Positions 26,356 through 37,696 of a DNA stretch of 64,000 nt are shown here, one piece after another (position 1 is the first letter of the stretch; each line of letters opens with the position of its first letter). The notes beneath the pieces were generated by a model. It did not search any database, was not told the origin of the DNA, and was given only the letters and a program-made list of their open reading frames with translations. Source of the DNA: Aliirhizobium wenxiniae (GTDB lineage: Bacteria > Pseudomonadota > Alphaproteobacteria > Rhizobiales > Rhizobiaceae). Made by a program: the position numbers and the translations under genes. Location of the stretch: the NCBI RefSeq assembly GCF_019511445.1, contig NZ_JAEUAN010000021.1:1-64000 (forward strand), read 5' to 3'.

Positions 26356-27144
26356 TTGGCACACCTCGTATCCATCGATGACGTCGACATGCGCTATGGC
26401 GGCGCGGAAGGCACGCTTGCGGTCTCCGGCCTCACCATGCGCGTCGACAAGGGCGACTTCGCCGCTGTTGTCGGGCCGTCCGGCTGCGGCAAGTCCACGC
26501 TGATGAAGCTCGTCACCGGCCTGCATATCCCGCAGGTCGGCACCGTCATCGTCGCCGGCCAACATGTCACCCAGCCCGTCTCGATCGTCGGCATGGCTTT
26601 CCAGAACCCGACCATGCTGCCCTGGCGCACAACGCTGGAAAACATTCTCCTGCCGCTCGAAATCGTCGAAAGACACCGCCATCGCCTGCGCGCCAACAAA
26701 AAGGAATATATCGAGAAAGCCGAGCATCTGCTTGAACTCGTTGGCCTCAAGGGCTTTGGCGCAAAATTTCCCTGGCAGCTTTCCGGCGGCATGCAGCAGC
26801 GCGCCAATCTGTGCCGCGCCCTCATCCACGAGCCGGAACTCTTGATGCTCGACGAACCTTTTGGCGCGCTCGATGCCTTTACCCGGGAGGAGCTGTGGTG
26901 CGTCATCCGCGACCTTCACGCGGCGCAGGGCGTCACCATCGTGCTCGTCACCCATGACCTGCGCGAAGCGGCCTTTCTGGCCGACAAGATTTTTGTCATG
27001 AGCGCGCGGCCGGGCCGCATCCTCAAAGAGCATCGCGTGCCCTTCGAGCGGCCGCGCGATCTTGAGATCATGTATGAAACGAGGTTCAACGACCTCGTGC
27101 ACCAGCTCCACGGCGAGATTGCGCAGGCGAGGGCAACCGTATGA
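26356..27144 (+). CDS. ABC transporter ATP-binding protein (SsuB/TauB type)
   Basis: A 262-residue ATPase subunit. Walker A is GPSGCGKST, the signature is LSGGMQQR, and Walker B is LLMLDEPFGALD with the switch His in VTHD. The insertion after the Q-loop (LPWRTTLENILLPLEIVERHRHRLRAN) is slightly long. It starts with TTG 26356, with AAGGA at a good distance, and its stop overlaps the permease start by four bases. Confidence 0.92.
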   Translation: MAHLVSIDDVDMRYGGAEGTLAVSGLTMRVDKGDFAAVVGPSGCGKSTLMKLVTGLHIPQVGTVIVAGQHVTQPVSIVGMAFQNPTMLPWRTTLENILLPLEIVERHRHRLRANKKEYIEKAEHLLELVGLKGFGAKFPWQLSGGMQQRANLCRALIHEPELLMLDEPFGALDAFTREELWCVIRDLHAAQGVTIVLVTHDLREAAFLADKIFVMSARPGRILKEHRVPFERPRDLEIMYETRFNDLVHQLHGEIAQARATV

Positions 27145-27959
27145 CCACGACAACGGAAAACACTGCCGCAACGCCCGCAATTGCAAAACAGCCCGCCCGC
27201 ATAAACTGGGTTAAGGCCGCACCATGGCTCTTTACCTTGGGCCTGTTTCTCTTCTGGGAACTCTTGGTGCGCGGTCTCGGCACGCCGGTAACGATCCTGC
27301 CGGCCCCGAGCCGTATTTTTCAGGCAGTCGTTCAATACTGGTCGCCGCTTCTGAAAAACTCGGCCCAGACGCTGTTCACCACCACGCTCGGTTTCGGTTT
27401 GGCCGTCATCGGCGGTCTGGCGATCGGCCTTTTTATCGGCTGGTCGAAGACGATCTATGCCGGTCTTTATCCGATCATGATCGGCTTTAATGCCATCCCC
27501 AAGGTCGCCGTCGTGCCGATCCTCGTCATCTGGTTCGGCATCGGCACCATCCCGGCCGTCATCACCGCCTTCCTCATCTCCTTCTTCCCGATCGTGGTGA
27601 ATGTCGCCACTGGCCTCGCCACCATCGAGCCGGAGACGGAAGACGTATTGCGGGCATTGGGGGCAAAGAAGCTCGACATCATGCTCAAGGTCGGCATTCC
27701 GCGCTCGATGCCCTATTTCTTCGGCTCGTTGAAGATCGCCATCACGCTCGCCTTCGTCGGCTCGGTCCTGAGCGAGACGGTCGCCTCCAACTATGGCCTC
27801 GGCAACATGATGGCCTCGGCGCAAAGCCAGTTCAACGTGCCTCTGGTCTTTGCCGGCCTCTTGGCACTCGCCGTAGAAGGCATCGCCATGTATTCGCTGA
27901 TGGCCTTTCTCGAGCGCCGCATGACCGGCTGGGCGCATCGCTCGACCATGGCCAACTGA
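27141..27959 (+). CDS. ABC transporter permease (SsuC/TauC type)
   Basis: A 272-residue membrane subunit with six helices. The coupling-helix EAA motif reads EDVLRALGAKKLDIMLKVGIPRSMPYFFGSLK. A polar N-terminus of about 25 residues precedes the first helix. It completes the importer with the two upstream genes through an ATGA overlap. Confidence 0.92.
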   Translation: MTTTTENTAATPAIAKQPARINWVKAAPWLFTLGLFLFWELLVRGLGTPVTILPAPSRIFQAVVQYWSPLLKNSAQTLFTTTLGFGLAVIGGLAIGLFIGWSKTIYAGLYPIMIGFNAIPKVAVVPILVIWFGIGTIPAVITAFLISFFPIVVNVATGLATIEPETEDVLRALGAKKLDIMLKVGIPRSMPYFFGSLKIAITLAFVGSVLSETVASNYGLGNMMASAQSQFNVPLVFAGLLALAVEGIAMYSLMAFLERRMTGWAHRSTMAN

Positions 27960-28123
27960 CAAGGATGCCCCGGCGCACCGCTGGCTACTCGGACCGATTG
28001 TCGGCGTTGCCTGGGAAATTTCTCATAGAGGTTGAATAGGGGGGAGCTGATTAGAAAAATAGTAAGCCCTTGGCCCGATGGTGAAGGCTCACCAGCTTTT
28101 TTCGGGCGATATAGGGATAAGGC

Positions 28124-29716
28124 ATGCCAAGGAGAAGAGCGCGGGTAATCGCCCTGGGTGGGTTGCTGGCCATAGCAGGCGCCATCGCGCCGCTTGCGCT
28201 CATGGCCTATGCATCATGGCAGATCGCCATTGGCAAGGAACTGGACGCTCTGGAGGACGTCGGTCACCGGGCTATCGAACGGGCACAGCTGACCTATGGC
28301 GAAGCCCAGCGTGTGCTGTCGGAAATGGAAACTTCCACGCTTGAGCGTTGCGCGCCGACCCATGTCTCGGTCATGCGCATCATGACGCTGAACAACGATG
28401 CGGCAAGCGAGATCAACTACCTGGAAAACGGGGTCGTCAAATGCACAACCTGGGGCAGGGTGACGAGGGTTATCCACCAGCCGCAGGCCGATTATCGTAC
28501 GTCGGAAGGGCTTGATGTCACGTTCGGCGTACGCCCCGCGGACGGCATCGCCAAGCGGATGACCGCGTTGCGGCTCGGCAGCCATATGGTTCTGGTGCCG
28601 CCAGGGCGCTTTACCTCGATCGGCATGATGCCCGAAACGTCGCTGGCCCTTTTCGCAGGAGAAGGGCATCTGGCGAGTATGCGCAACGAAGTCGACATCG
28701 ACTTTGCCAGACGTCACCTGACCGGCGAGGCGCGCGGCATCGATGGTGAGATGATGTTCGCCCGCGTCAGCGCCGATGGGGTCAATGCCGTCGTATCCCA
28801 CTCTGTAAGCGTAGTTCACAATGGGCTGATGGCGGAATTGCTGCTGTTGCTGCCGGTCGGGCTGTTCATCTCCACTTTCATTGTCGGCATCGTCATCTTC
28901 ATGTCCAAACGCCGGCTTTCGCCCCGTGGCGAGCTGGAAATGGCGGTCCAGAACCGCGAATTCGTCGTCCACTACCAGCCGATCATCGAGTTGAAGACCA
29001 ATATCTGCGTCGGTGCGGAAGCGCTGGTGCGATGGAAGCGGCCTGATGGTTCGCTGGTCCGCCCCGATCTCTTCATTCCGCTGGCGGAAGAAACCGGCAT
29101 TATCAAGCAGATTACCGACCAGGTGATGGATGCGGTTATCCGCGATCTCGGACCGCTGCTCAACAAGGATCGCGGCCTGCATGTTGCGATCAATCTCTGC
29201 GCCGACGACATCAAGACCGGCCGGTTCCTGGACATGCTTGGCGAAAAGCTGCCATCGAGCGGCATCCGCAACCAGCAGATCCTGCTGGAGGCGACAGAGC
29301 GTGGCTTCATCGACGTCGATTCCGCCAGAAGAACGCTTACCCGCGCCCGTGATCGGGGTTATTCGGTTGCCATCGACGATTTCGGCACTGGTTATTCCAG
29401 CCTGCAATATCTGCAGGGCCTGCCGATGGATGCTTTGAAGATCGACAAGTCCTTCATCGATACGATCGGCAAAGGCACGGCGACCAGTTCCGTGACCGGG
29501 CACATCATTGCCATGGCAAAGGAACTCGGCCTGCTATCCGTTGGCGAGGGCATCGAAACCGAGGAACAGGCGACATATCTGCGCGATCATGGCGTGAATT
29601 ACGGCCAGGGATGGCTATTCTCCAAGCCACTGGAAGCGGCCGATTTCATCGCCTTCCAGTCCGCTTCGAAAAAGGAGTTCGGCCCGGCTCGCGAAATCAT
29701 CCGGGCAGCCGCCTGA
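28124..29716 (+). CDS. c-di-GMP phosphodiesterase with periplasmic CSS-type sensor (EAL domain)
   Basis: Predicted to hydrolyse c-di-GMP to pGpG. Residues about 11-31 and 238-260 are membrane helices enclosing a periplasmic domain with Cys76 and Cys107. The latter sits in CTTWG, a variant of the CSS motif that in relatives forms a redox-controlled disulfide. The cytoplasmic EAL domain (about 270-515) has E299-A-L, IDDFGTGYSS and VGEGIET, so it looks active. A diguanylate cyclase gene follows 207 bp downstream. Confidence 0.9.
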   Translation: MPRRRARVIALGGLLAIAGAIAPLALMAYASWQIAIGKELDALEDVGHRAIERAQLTYGEAQRVLSEMETSTLERCAPTHVSVMRIMTLNNDAASEINYLENGVVKCTTWGRVTRVIHQPQADYRTSEGLDVTFGVRPADGIAKRMTALRLGSHMVLVPPGRFTSIGMMPETSLALFAGEGHLASMRNEVDIDFARRHLTGEARGIDGEMMFARVSADGVNAVVSHSVSVVHNGLMAELLLLLPVGLFISTFIVGIVIFMSKRRLSPRGELEMAVQNREFVVHYQPIIELKTNICVGAEALVRWKRPDGSLVRPDLFIPLAEETGIIKQITDQVMDAVIRDLGPLLNKDRGLHVAINLCADDIKTGRFLDMLGEKLPSSGIRNQQILLEATERGFIDVDSARRTLTRARDRGYSVAIDDFGTGYSSLQYLQGLPMDALKIDKSFIDTIGKGTATSSVTGHIIAMAKELGLLSVGEGIETEEQATYLRDHGVNYGQGWLFSKPLEAADFIAFQSASKKEFGPAREIIRAAA

Positions 29717-29923
29717 AGGTTTGCCTGATGGCTGGCATGACGCCTTTGCAGATTTCAGCCGTGATGGATTGCAATTGCACCCTGCCGGCTTTTAGAAGAC
29801 CCCGAAAAGGCGAAATCTTGCTATAGCAACCTGTGTGAAAGTCGGGATTGTTGATGGCGAAGCCGGGTCGCGGTCGGCTTCCTTCGTCTTTGCGCAATTC
29901 CTCTAACCGATCTTTCACCGGTC

Positions 29924-30907
29924 ATGTTTAGCTGGATGGACCTGACCAACCCTGAGGGCATGAAGGCCTTGGACGATAACGAAACGATGGTGCAGGCCGC
30001 CCGGCTGATGGAAGCCGCAGGCGCTTGCGTGGCAGTTTATGACGACAAGGACCGGCTGCGTTATGCCAACCGCGCCTTTCGCGCGGCATGGTTCATCGAA
30101 GAAGGTGAGCACCCGCTCTGGCCAGACCTCATGCGTCGCAATTTTCATGCGAAACGCGGCACCGTCGTCAAGACCGAGGATTTCGAAGCCTGGCTTTCTT
30201 CCACCATATCGCGGCGTGGCAAGGCCGGTTTTCGGGCCTTCGAGACAGACCTTCACGATGGCCGTTGGTTATGGATGACCGAGACCACGCAGGAAAACGG
30301 CTGGATGCTCTGCGTGGCAAGCGACATCACCTCGATCCGTCCCGACGAGAGAGCGCTGCGGCAGGATCGCGACGATGCGATCAAGGCCTCCCATACCGAC
30401 GAACTGACCGGCATCCCCAGCCGCCGGTTTGTCATGGCCAAGCTTGCAGACATGCTCGCAACTCCAACGAGTGCAAGCGAGGGCGAGCGCGGCCCCGTCG
30501 GTTGTGTCGCGGTGCTCGACATCGACAATTTCAAATATATCAACGACCGCTTCGGCCATTCGGTGGGCGATGCGGTGTTGCGCGATTTTGCCGCCACCCT
30601 GCAGGGCCATGTGCGCAAGACCGATGTTCTCGGCCGCGTCGGCGGCGAAGAATTCGTTCTCATCCTGCCCAATACGCAGGCTGGGGCTGCCGAGACGATC
30701 GTCGGGCGCATGCTTGAGGCAGTCAGGCTGTCGCGTCCGCTGCCGGATCAGACGAGCTTCCGCTACACATTTTCGGCAGGCATCTCCAGTGCCGAACGGG
30801 GTGCGAAGGCGGATGAGATCTATCGCCGTGCCGATCTGGCGCTTTATGCGGCCAAGATGCGCGGTCGCAACCAGATCAGCCTCGATCCCGATATTCGGTT
30901 GGGGTGA
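29924..30907 (+). CDS. Diguanylate cyclase with N-terminal PAS domain
   Basis: Predicted to make c-di-GMP from GTP. The 327-residue cytoplasmic protein has a PAS fold (about residues 25-135) and a GGDEF domain. The active site is GGEEF (240-244), and the metal/substrate loop is DIDNFKYINDRFGHSVGD. An RxxD inhibitory site (Arg231-Lys-Thr-Asp234) sits five residues before it, so product feedback is likely. It lies next to the EAL gene in the same orientation and may act on the same pathway. Confidence 0.9.
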   Translation: MFSWMDLTNPEGMKALDDNETMVQAARLMEAAGACVAVYDDKDRLRYANRAFRAAWFIEEGEHPLWPDLMRRNFHAKRGTVVKTEDFEAWLSSTISRRGKAGFRAFETDLHDGRWLWMTETTQENGWMLCVASDITSIRPDERALRQDRDDAIKASHTDELTGIPSRRFVMAKLADMLATPTSASEGERGPVGCVAVLDIDNFKYINDRFGHSVGDAVLRDFAATLQGHVRKTDVLGRVGGEEFVLILPNTQAGAAETIVGRMLEAVRLSRPLPDQTSFRYTFSAGISSAERGAKADEIYRRADLALYAAKMRGRNQISLDPDIRLG

Positions 30908-33210
<2,303 letters not shown>

Positions 33211-33261
33211 AGCCTTGCCGTCGCGCGGATAGATTAGTTTTGCTCGAAACAGAATAGCTGG

Positions 33262-33289
33262 CGGCGTGGCACGGAAAAGCGCCACGCCG
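33262..33289 (+). terminator. Terminator-like hairpin after dgdA
   Basis: Perfect 9-bp stem CGGCGTGGC/GCCACGCCG with a ten-base loop, 51 bp after the dgdA stop. The following T-content is weak. Confidence 0.5.
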
Positions 33290-33500
33290 TATATGATTGT
33301 TGCGCCCGACATCGTCGTGACATCTTCAAATCCTCATGAAGTATAGTTAATGATATTCGGCATAGCTGCCGGATCATCGGTGCATCGCGCCTGGATATGC
33401 ATCGGCGCGAGACGGGGATGTTTCGATCAAGCTGTGTGAGACTTGGAAATCGCAAAGCGGCAGGTGCGCAGCTTCGGCGTGGTTTCAGGAAAGGGCGGCC

Positions 33501-33689
33501 ATGGCGGGCGAAGAGGTCATTGGTGCGGAAGGCCTGCTGATGATCCGCCGTATCTATAGCCAACTACGGTTCGAAGGCTGGCCGGTGGAGGGGGATCCGC
33601 GCCAGCTGGCTGCCAACATCATCTATCTTTATCGGATCGGCGTGAGGGATGAAAAGCAGCTGCTTGAACTTGCCCCCTATGTGACTTGA
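33501..33689 (+). CDS. Small hypothetical protein, 62 residues
   Basis: No recognised family. The product has mixed helices (IRRIYSQLRFEGWPVEGDP then NIIYLYRIGVRDEKQLLELAPYV) with no signal peptide. AGGAAAG precedes the ATG and the third-position bias is like its neighbours. It stands alone between dgdA and the TadG-like gene. Confidence 0.55.
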   Translation: MAGEEVIGAEGLLMIRRIYSQLRFEGWPVEGDPRQLAANIIYLYRIGVRDEKQLLELAPYVT

Positions 33690-33763
33690 ACTCACTTGAG
33701 CCGCGGTAATCTTCCCAATCTTAAACAGCGCGATCGGCAGCAATTTCCATTAATTAAGCAAGT

Positions 33764-35032
33764 TTGAATATTGAGCGACACAATTGGCGCGGCCTCGCGT
33801 TAAATGTCGTCATGCTAATATTCGACGCGCCTCATCGCAGCATTGTTTCCAACCGGAGCGGCAATTTCGGGATGATGACGGCGCTCATCCTGCCCATGCT
33901 GCTCGGCGGCGCAGGACTGGCGATCGACACAGCCAATCTGATGGTTTCCAAGCGCCAGTTGCAGGAGGCGACGGATGCTGCCGCACTTGCCGTTTCCGGT
34001 GCCATGGCGAACGGTTCCGATGCGACTGCCGGCCAGAAGCTCGGCAAGGATTTTCTGGCAGGCCAGCTAGCCAATTATATGAGCAGTACCGACACGACGG
34101 CGATCAAGAACGCGACGACGGTGACGATCAACACCACGACGGATGCAGGGACCGGTGCCAAAAGCTATGCGGTTGCCGTTACGTCTTCCGCCAATATCCA
34201 GCTCACCCCGTTTACCAGCTTTTTCGCCGGAAAAACCTATCCGGTGAATTCTTCCAGCAAGACCATATCGGGCACCGGAAGCGGCACGGGGGCTGACGGT
34301 GCGGCGGCGAGCAATGGCATATCGATGGAAATCCTGCTCGATGAATCGGCCTCGATGGGGGAAAACACCACGACCGTGAAGGGCACGACATGTGTCATCA
34401 ACCTGCTCGGCATCTGCATCGGCCAGCAGACCGTTTACGTGACCAAGATCGAGGCTTTGAAACAGGCGGCAGCGACGTTGTTCGATGCGCTCGACAAATC
34501 AGACCCCAAGACCAAATTCGTCCGTACCGGCACGATTTCCTATACCAACGGCATCAAGGGCCAGTCGGCGGTTGCCTGGGGAACGACGGCGGCGAGGAAC
34601 TATGTCAACGCCATGACGCTCAATCCGGTTGGCGGAACGGATGCGACAACCTCCGTGACCACTGCTACCAACAACATCAAGAGCAATATTTACGGAACCG
34701 ACACCGAAAGCGTCGAGCAGGCCAAGAAGGGCAACAAGACATCGGATCGTATCATGATCCTGATGACCGATGGCGAGATGACCGGCAATAGCACCGACTG
34801 GAGCCAGAAGCTGGACCAGAATGTGCGCACCGGCTGCGACAATGCCAAGACGGCGGGGTTAAAGGTCTACACCGTCGCTTTCATGGCGCCGCCGAAGGGG
34901 CAGGACCTGCTGAAATACTGCGCTTCGACGCCTGCTAACTATTATGAACCGAACACGATGGAAGCGCTTGTGGCTTCGTTCAAGGCGATTGCGGAAAACG
35001 CGATCAAACCGGTGAACCGGCTGACCAATTAG
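33764..35032 (+). CDS. TadG-like protein with von Willebrand factor A domain
   Basis: A 422-residue protein anchored by one N-terminal helix (MMTALILPMLLGGAGLAIDTANLMVSKRQLQEATDAAALA, the TadE/TadG-type pattern). The exported remainder has a metal-ion adhesion motif DESAS (about residue 192) and a second vWA block RIMILMTDGEMT. TadG proteins sit in tad pilus loci, but no tad gene is near. The start is uncertain: TTG 33764 or ATG 33812, neither with a good ribosome site. Confidence 0.8.
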   Translation: MNIERHNWRGLALNVVMLIFDAPHRSIVSNRSGNFGMMTALILPMLLGGAGLAIDTANLMVSKRQLQEATDAAALAVSGAMANGSDATAGQKLGKDFLAGQLANYMSSTDTTAIKNATTVTINTTTDAGTGAKSYAVAVTSSANIQLTPFTSFFAGKTYPVNSSSKTISGTGSGTGADGAAASNGISMEILLDESASMGENTTTVKGTTCVINLLGICIGQQTVYVTKIEALKQAAATLFDALDKSDPKTKFVRTGTISYTNGIKGQSAVAWGTTAARNYVNAMTLNPVGGTDATTSVTTATNNIKSNIYGTDTESVEQAKKGNKTSDRIMILMTDGEMTGNSTDWSQKLDQNVRTGCDNAKTAGLKVYTVAFMAPPKGQDLLKYCASTPANYYEPNTMEALVASFKAIAENAIKPVNRLTN

Positions 35033-35110
35033 GCGGATTTTCTGTTCGCGAATACGGGAACACCAAGGCGTCCGTTCTGTTCTAACCTGGAGACAGGAAA
35101 GGAAACCGGT

Positions 35111-35335
35111 ATGACCCATGTCGATGGACAAAAGACGCAGGCACTGGAACTCGCCCAGGAATATCGACGGCTCGGCGGAACGCGGCTTGCCAAGATGGAC
35201 GACAATTTCGTCAGCACCCGCAAATGGGATGATGAACCCGCAGAGGCGTCACGCTTTTGGCACGATCGGGTGGAAGTGTTGGACGACAGGCATCAGGCGG
35301 AAGTCGTCAGCCATTTGAAATCGATGAACTCGTGA
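35111..35335 (+). CDS. Small hypothetical protein, 74 residues
   Basis: A charged soluble protein (LELAQEYRRLGGTRLAKMDDNFVSTRKWDDEPAEASRFW) with no known domain. The ribosome site AGGAAAGGAAA precedes the ATG, and a strong terminator follows 39 bp after its stop, so an independent gene is likely. Confidence 0.6.
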   Translation: MTHVDGQKTQALELAQEYRRLGGTRLAKMDDNFVSTRKWDDEPAEASRFWHDRVEVLDDRHQAEVVSHLKSMNS

Positions 35336-35373
35336 ACTCTGAAATTTTGGGGCTCCCAGGGCGAAAGCCGCCG

Positions 35374-35410
35374 TTGCCCGGGCGGATCCTCTTGGGATCC
35401 GTCCGGGCAA
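35374..35410. terminator. Strong bidirectional terminator
   Basis: A 16-bp stem (35374-35389 with 35395-35410, one G-T pair) and a five-base loop between two convergent small genes. A TTTT lies just downstream on the plus strand. Confidence 0.75.
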
Positions 35411-35429
35411 ATGGTTTTGAGGGTGAGGG

Positions 35430-35597
35430 TCAGAACACGGCCAGATATTTCAAAAGCGAGATGATGCCGATGATGATGACGATGACCCGCACGATCTGGC
35501 GGACCTTCGCATCAAGCGGCAGCATGTTGACGAGATAAAGCACCAGCACGATCACGAGGAAGGTGATCAGGATGCTGATCAGAAGTGACAAACCCAT
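35430..35597 (-). CDS. Small two-helix membrane protein (Thivi_2564-like)
   Basis: A 55-residue inner-membrane protein with two hydrophobic helices joined by MLPLDAKVRQIVR. This hairpin pattern is common in proteobacteria and is often annotated as Thivi_2564-like; no function is known. GGAG stands nine bases before ATG 35597; an ATG five codons earlier is less well placed. Confidence 0.75.
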   Translation of the reverse strand: MGLSLLISILITFLVIVLVLYLVNMLPLDAKVRQIVRVIVIIIGIISLLKYLAVF

Positions 35598-35803
35598 AGC
35601 CCCAGTCTCCATATTTTTAGGCGCGTCCTGCGCCGATCACAAAACTGTAATTATGAGCCGATCCTAAAAAGGAAAGGGGTCTCAATAAGATAGTTGGACT
35701 GCGTGATCCTGCTACGATTGAGGGGGACGGCCTTTCCGCTTGTTCACCGGCTGCGATTTCCCATATTGGGCAAAACGGCTCCACGAGCCTGCAGGAGACA
35801 CAA

Positions 35804-37264
35804 GTGTTCCACTTCGACAATTCCTATGCCCGCCTGCCGGACAGGTTTTATGCTTCCGTCTATCCTGAGCCGGTCGATGGGCCGAAGCTTATCAAATTCA
35901 ACGAGGCGCTGGCGAAGGAACTGGGTATCGAACTAGATCCTTCCGATCCCGACCGCTTGGCCGCGACGCTTGCCGGCAATGTCGTGCCGCAGGGCGCCAT
36001 GCCGCTCGCCATGGCCTATGCCGGCCACCAGTTCGGTAATTTCGTGCCGCAGCTCGGCGACGGTCGCGCGATCCTGCTCGGCGAGGTAATCGACGACAAG
36101 GGCATTCGTCGTGATATCCAGCTGAAGGGAGCCGGGCCGACGCCGTTCTCGCGGCGCGGTGACGGGCGTGCGGCGCTTGGGCCGGTTTTGCGGGAATATA
36201 TCGTCTCGGAGGCGATGTTTTCACTCGGCATTCCGGCCACGCGGGCGCTGGCGGCGGTTGCGACCGGAGAGCAGGTTTTCCGCGAGACGGTGGAGCAGGG
36301 CGCGGTTTTCGTGCGCGTGGCGGCAAGTCATGTCAGGGTCGGCACCTTCCAGTTCTTTGCGGCGCGCGGCGACACCGACGGCATAAGGGCGCTGGCTGAT
36401 TATGTGATCGACCGGCATTATCCCGATCTGAAAACGGACGAAAACCGCTATGCGGCGCTGCTGAAGGCCGTGGCTTTCCGCCAAGCGGAACTGATTGCCC
36501 GCTGGCTGGGCGTCGGTTTTGTCCACGGGGTGATGAATACCGACAACATGACGATTTCGGGCGAGACGATCGACTTCGGCCCTTGCGCCTTTCTCGACGA
36601 ATATCACCAGATGAAGGTGTTTTCCTCGATCGACCATGGCGGCCGTTACGCCTATCGCAACCAGCCCGGCATCGGCCAGTGGAACATCGCAAGGCTGGCG
36701 GAATGCCTGCTGCCGGTGATCGACGAGGATCAGGACAAGGCGGTGGATGTGGCGAACGCCGTATTGAAGGAATTCGGAGAGCGGTTTCAGGCGGAATGGA
36801 TCAAGGTTTTCCGCGCCAAGATAGGGCTTGTCACCGACGCGGATGGTGACGGTGAACTGGTCCAGAACCTGCTTTCGGTGATGCAGCAAGAGGAGGCTGA
36901 TTTTACCCTTGTTTTCCGTGGTTTGGCGGATGCCGCAGAAGGAGCGGACGAACGCTTCCTTGCCCAGTTCGCCGATCTTTCCAAGGCAGCGGAATGGCTG
37001 TCTTCTTGGCGTGAGCGGCTGGCGCGGGAGAACGGGGCGGATGGCGGCCGCGCGGAAAAAATGCGTGCCGTCAATCCGGCGATCATTCCGCGCAACCACC
37101 GCATTCAGGAGGCGATTTCGGCTGCCAATTACGGTGACTTCTCCTTTTTCGAGCGGCTGCTTGCAGCGCTGGAAAAGCCTTATGAGGAGCAGCCAGAATT
37201 TGCCGATTACATGACCCCGCCGACGTTGGACGAGCGGGTAACGCGGACCTTTTGCGGGACCTGA
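35804..37264 (+). CDS. selO: SelO-type protein adenylyltransferase (YdiU, pseudokinase fold)
   Basis: Transfers AMP from ATP to Ser, Thr or Tyr of target proteins, linked to redox homeostasis. At 486 residues it is full length. Family blocks are AMPLAMAYAGHQFGNFVPQLGDGRA, DIQLKGAGPTPFSRRGDGRAALGPVLREYIVSEAM, GFVHGVMNTDNM and IDFGPCAFLD. The chain ends TFCGT, with Cys in the place taken by selenocysteine in eukaryotic SelO. It starts with GTG 35804 after AGGAGA. Confidence 0.95.
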   Translation: MFHFDNSYARLPDRFYASVYPEPVDGPKLIKFNEALAKELGIELDPSDPDRLAATLAGNVVPQGAMPLAMAYAGHQFGNFVPQLGDGRAILLGEVIDDKGIRRDIQLKGAGPTPFSRRGDGRAALGPVLREYIVSEAMFSLGIPATRALAAVATGEQVFRETVEQGAVFVRVAASHVRVGTFQFFAARGDTDGIRALADYVIDRHYPDLKTDENRYAALLKAVAFRQAELIARWLGVGFVHGVMNTDNMTISGETIDFGPCAFLDEYHQMKVFSSIDHGGRYAYRNQPGIGQWNIARLAECLLPVIDEDQDKAVDVANAVLKEFGERFQAEWIKVFRAKIGLVTDADGDGELVQNLLSVMQQEEADFTLVFRGLADAAEGADERFLAQFADLSKAAEWLSSWRERLARENGADGGRAEKMRAVNPAIIPRNHRIQEAISAANYGDFSFFERLLAALEKPYEEQPEFADYMTPPTLDERVTRTFCGT

Positions 37265-37267
37265 GGA

Positions 37268-37696
37268 TCAGCCCAGACGCTTGCCGTCCGCGCCGATCAC
37301 CGCTTCGCCGTCTTCCTTGGCAAACGGACCCTTGTGGGTATCCGGCAGGATGTCGAGGACCAGTTCGGACGGGCGGGCGAGCCTTGTGCCGAGGGGCGTG
37401 ACGACGAAGGGCCGGTTGATCAGGATCGGGTGTTCGAGCATGGCGTCGAGCAGCGCATCGTCCGACAGGGCGGGGTTTTCGAGGCCGAGCTCAGTGTAGG
37501 GCGTGCCCTTTTCGCGAATGGCCTGCCGCACGGTCAGCCCGGCATCGGCGATCATCCGTGTGAGCTCTGATCGCGATGGCGGCGTTTTCAGATACTCGAT
37601 GATATGAGGCTCGATACCGGCATTGCGGATCATTGCGAGCGTGTTGCGCGACGTGCCGCAGGCAGGGTTGTGATAGATCGTGGCGTCCATTGTCAT
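37268..37696 (-). CDS. arsC: ArsC-family arsenate reductase (glutaredoxin-dependent)
   Basis: Reduces arsenate to arsenite using glutathione and glutaredoxin. The 142-residue protein has the catalytic Cys in NPACGTSRNTL and the later arginines in ILINRPFVVTPLGTRLARP that stabilise the intermediate. No arsR, arsB or acr3 gene is near. Its ATG overlaps the stop of the DapA-like gene by four bases. Related YffB/Spx-like proteins share the fold, but the Cys-containing motif favours ArsC. Confidence 0.9.
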   Translation of the reverse strand: MTMDATIYHNPACGTSRNTLAMIRNAGIEPHIIEYLKTPPSRSELTRMIADAGLTVRQAIREKGTPYTELGLENPALSDDALLDAMLEHPILINRPFVVTPLGTRLARPSELVLDILPDTHKGPFAKEDGEAVIGADGKRLG

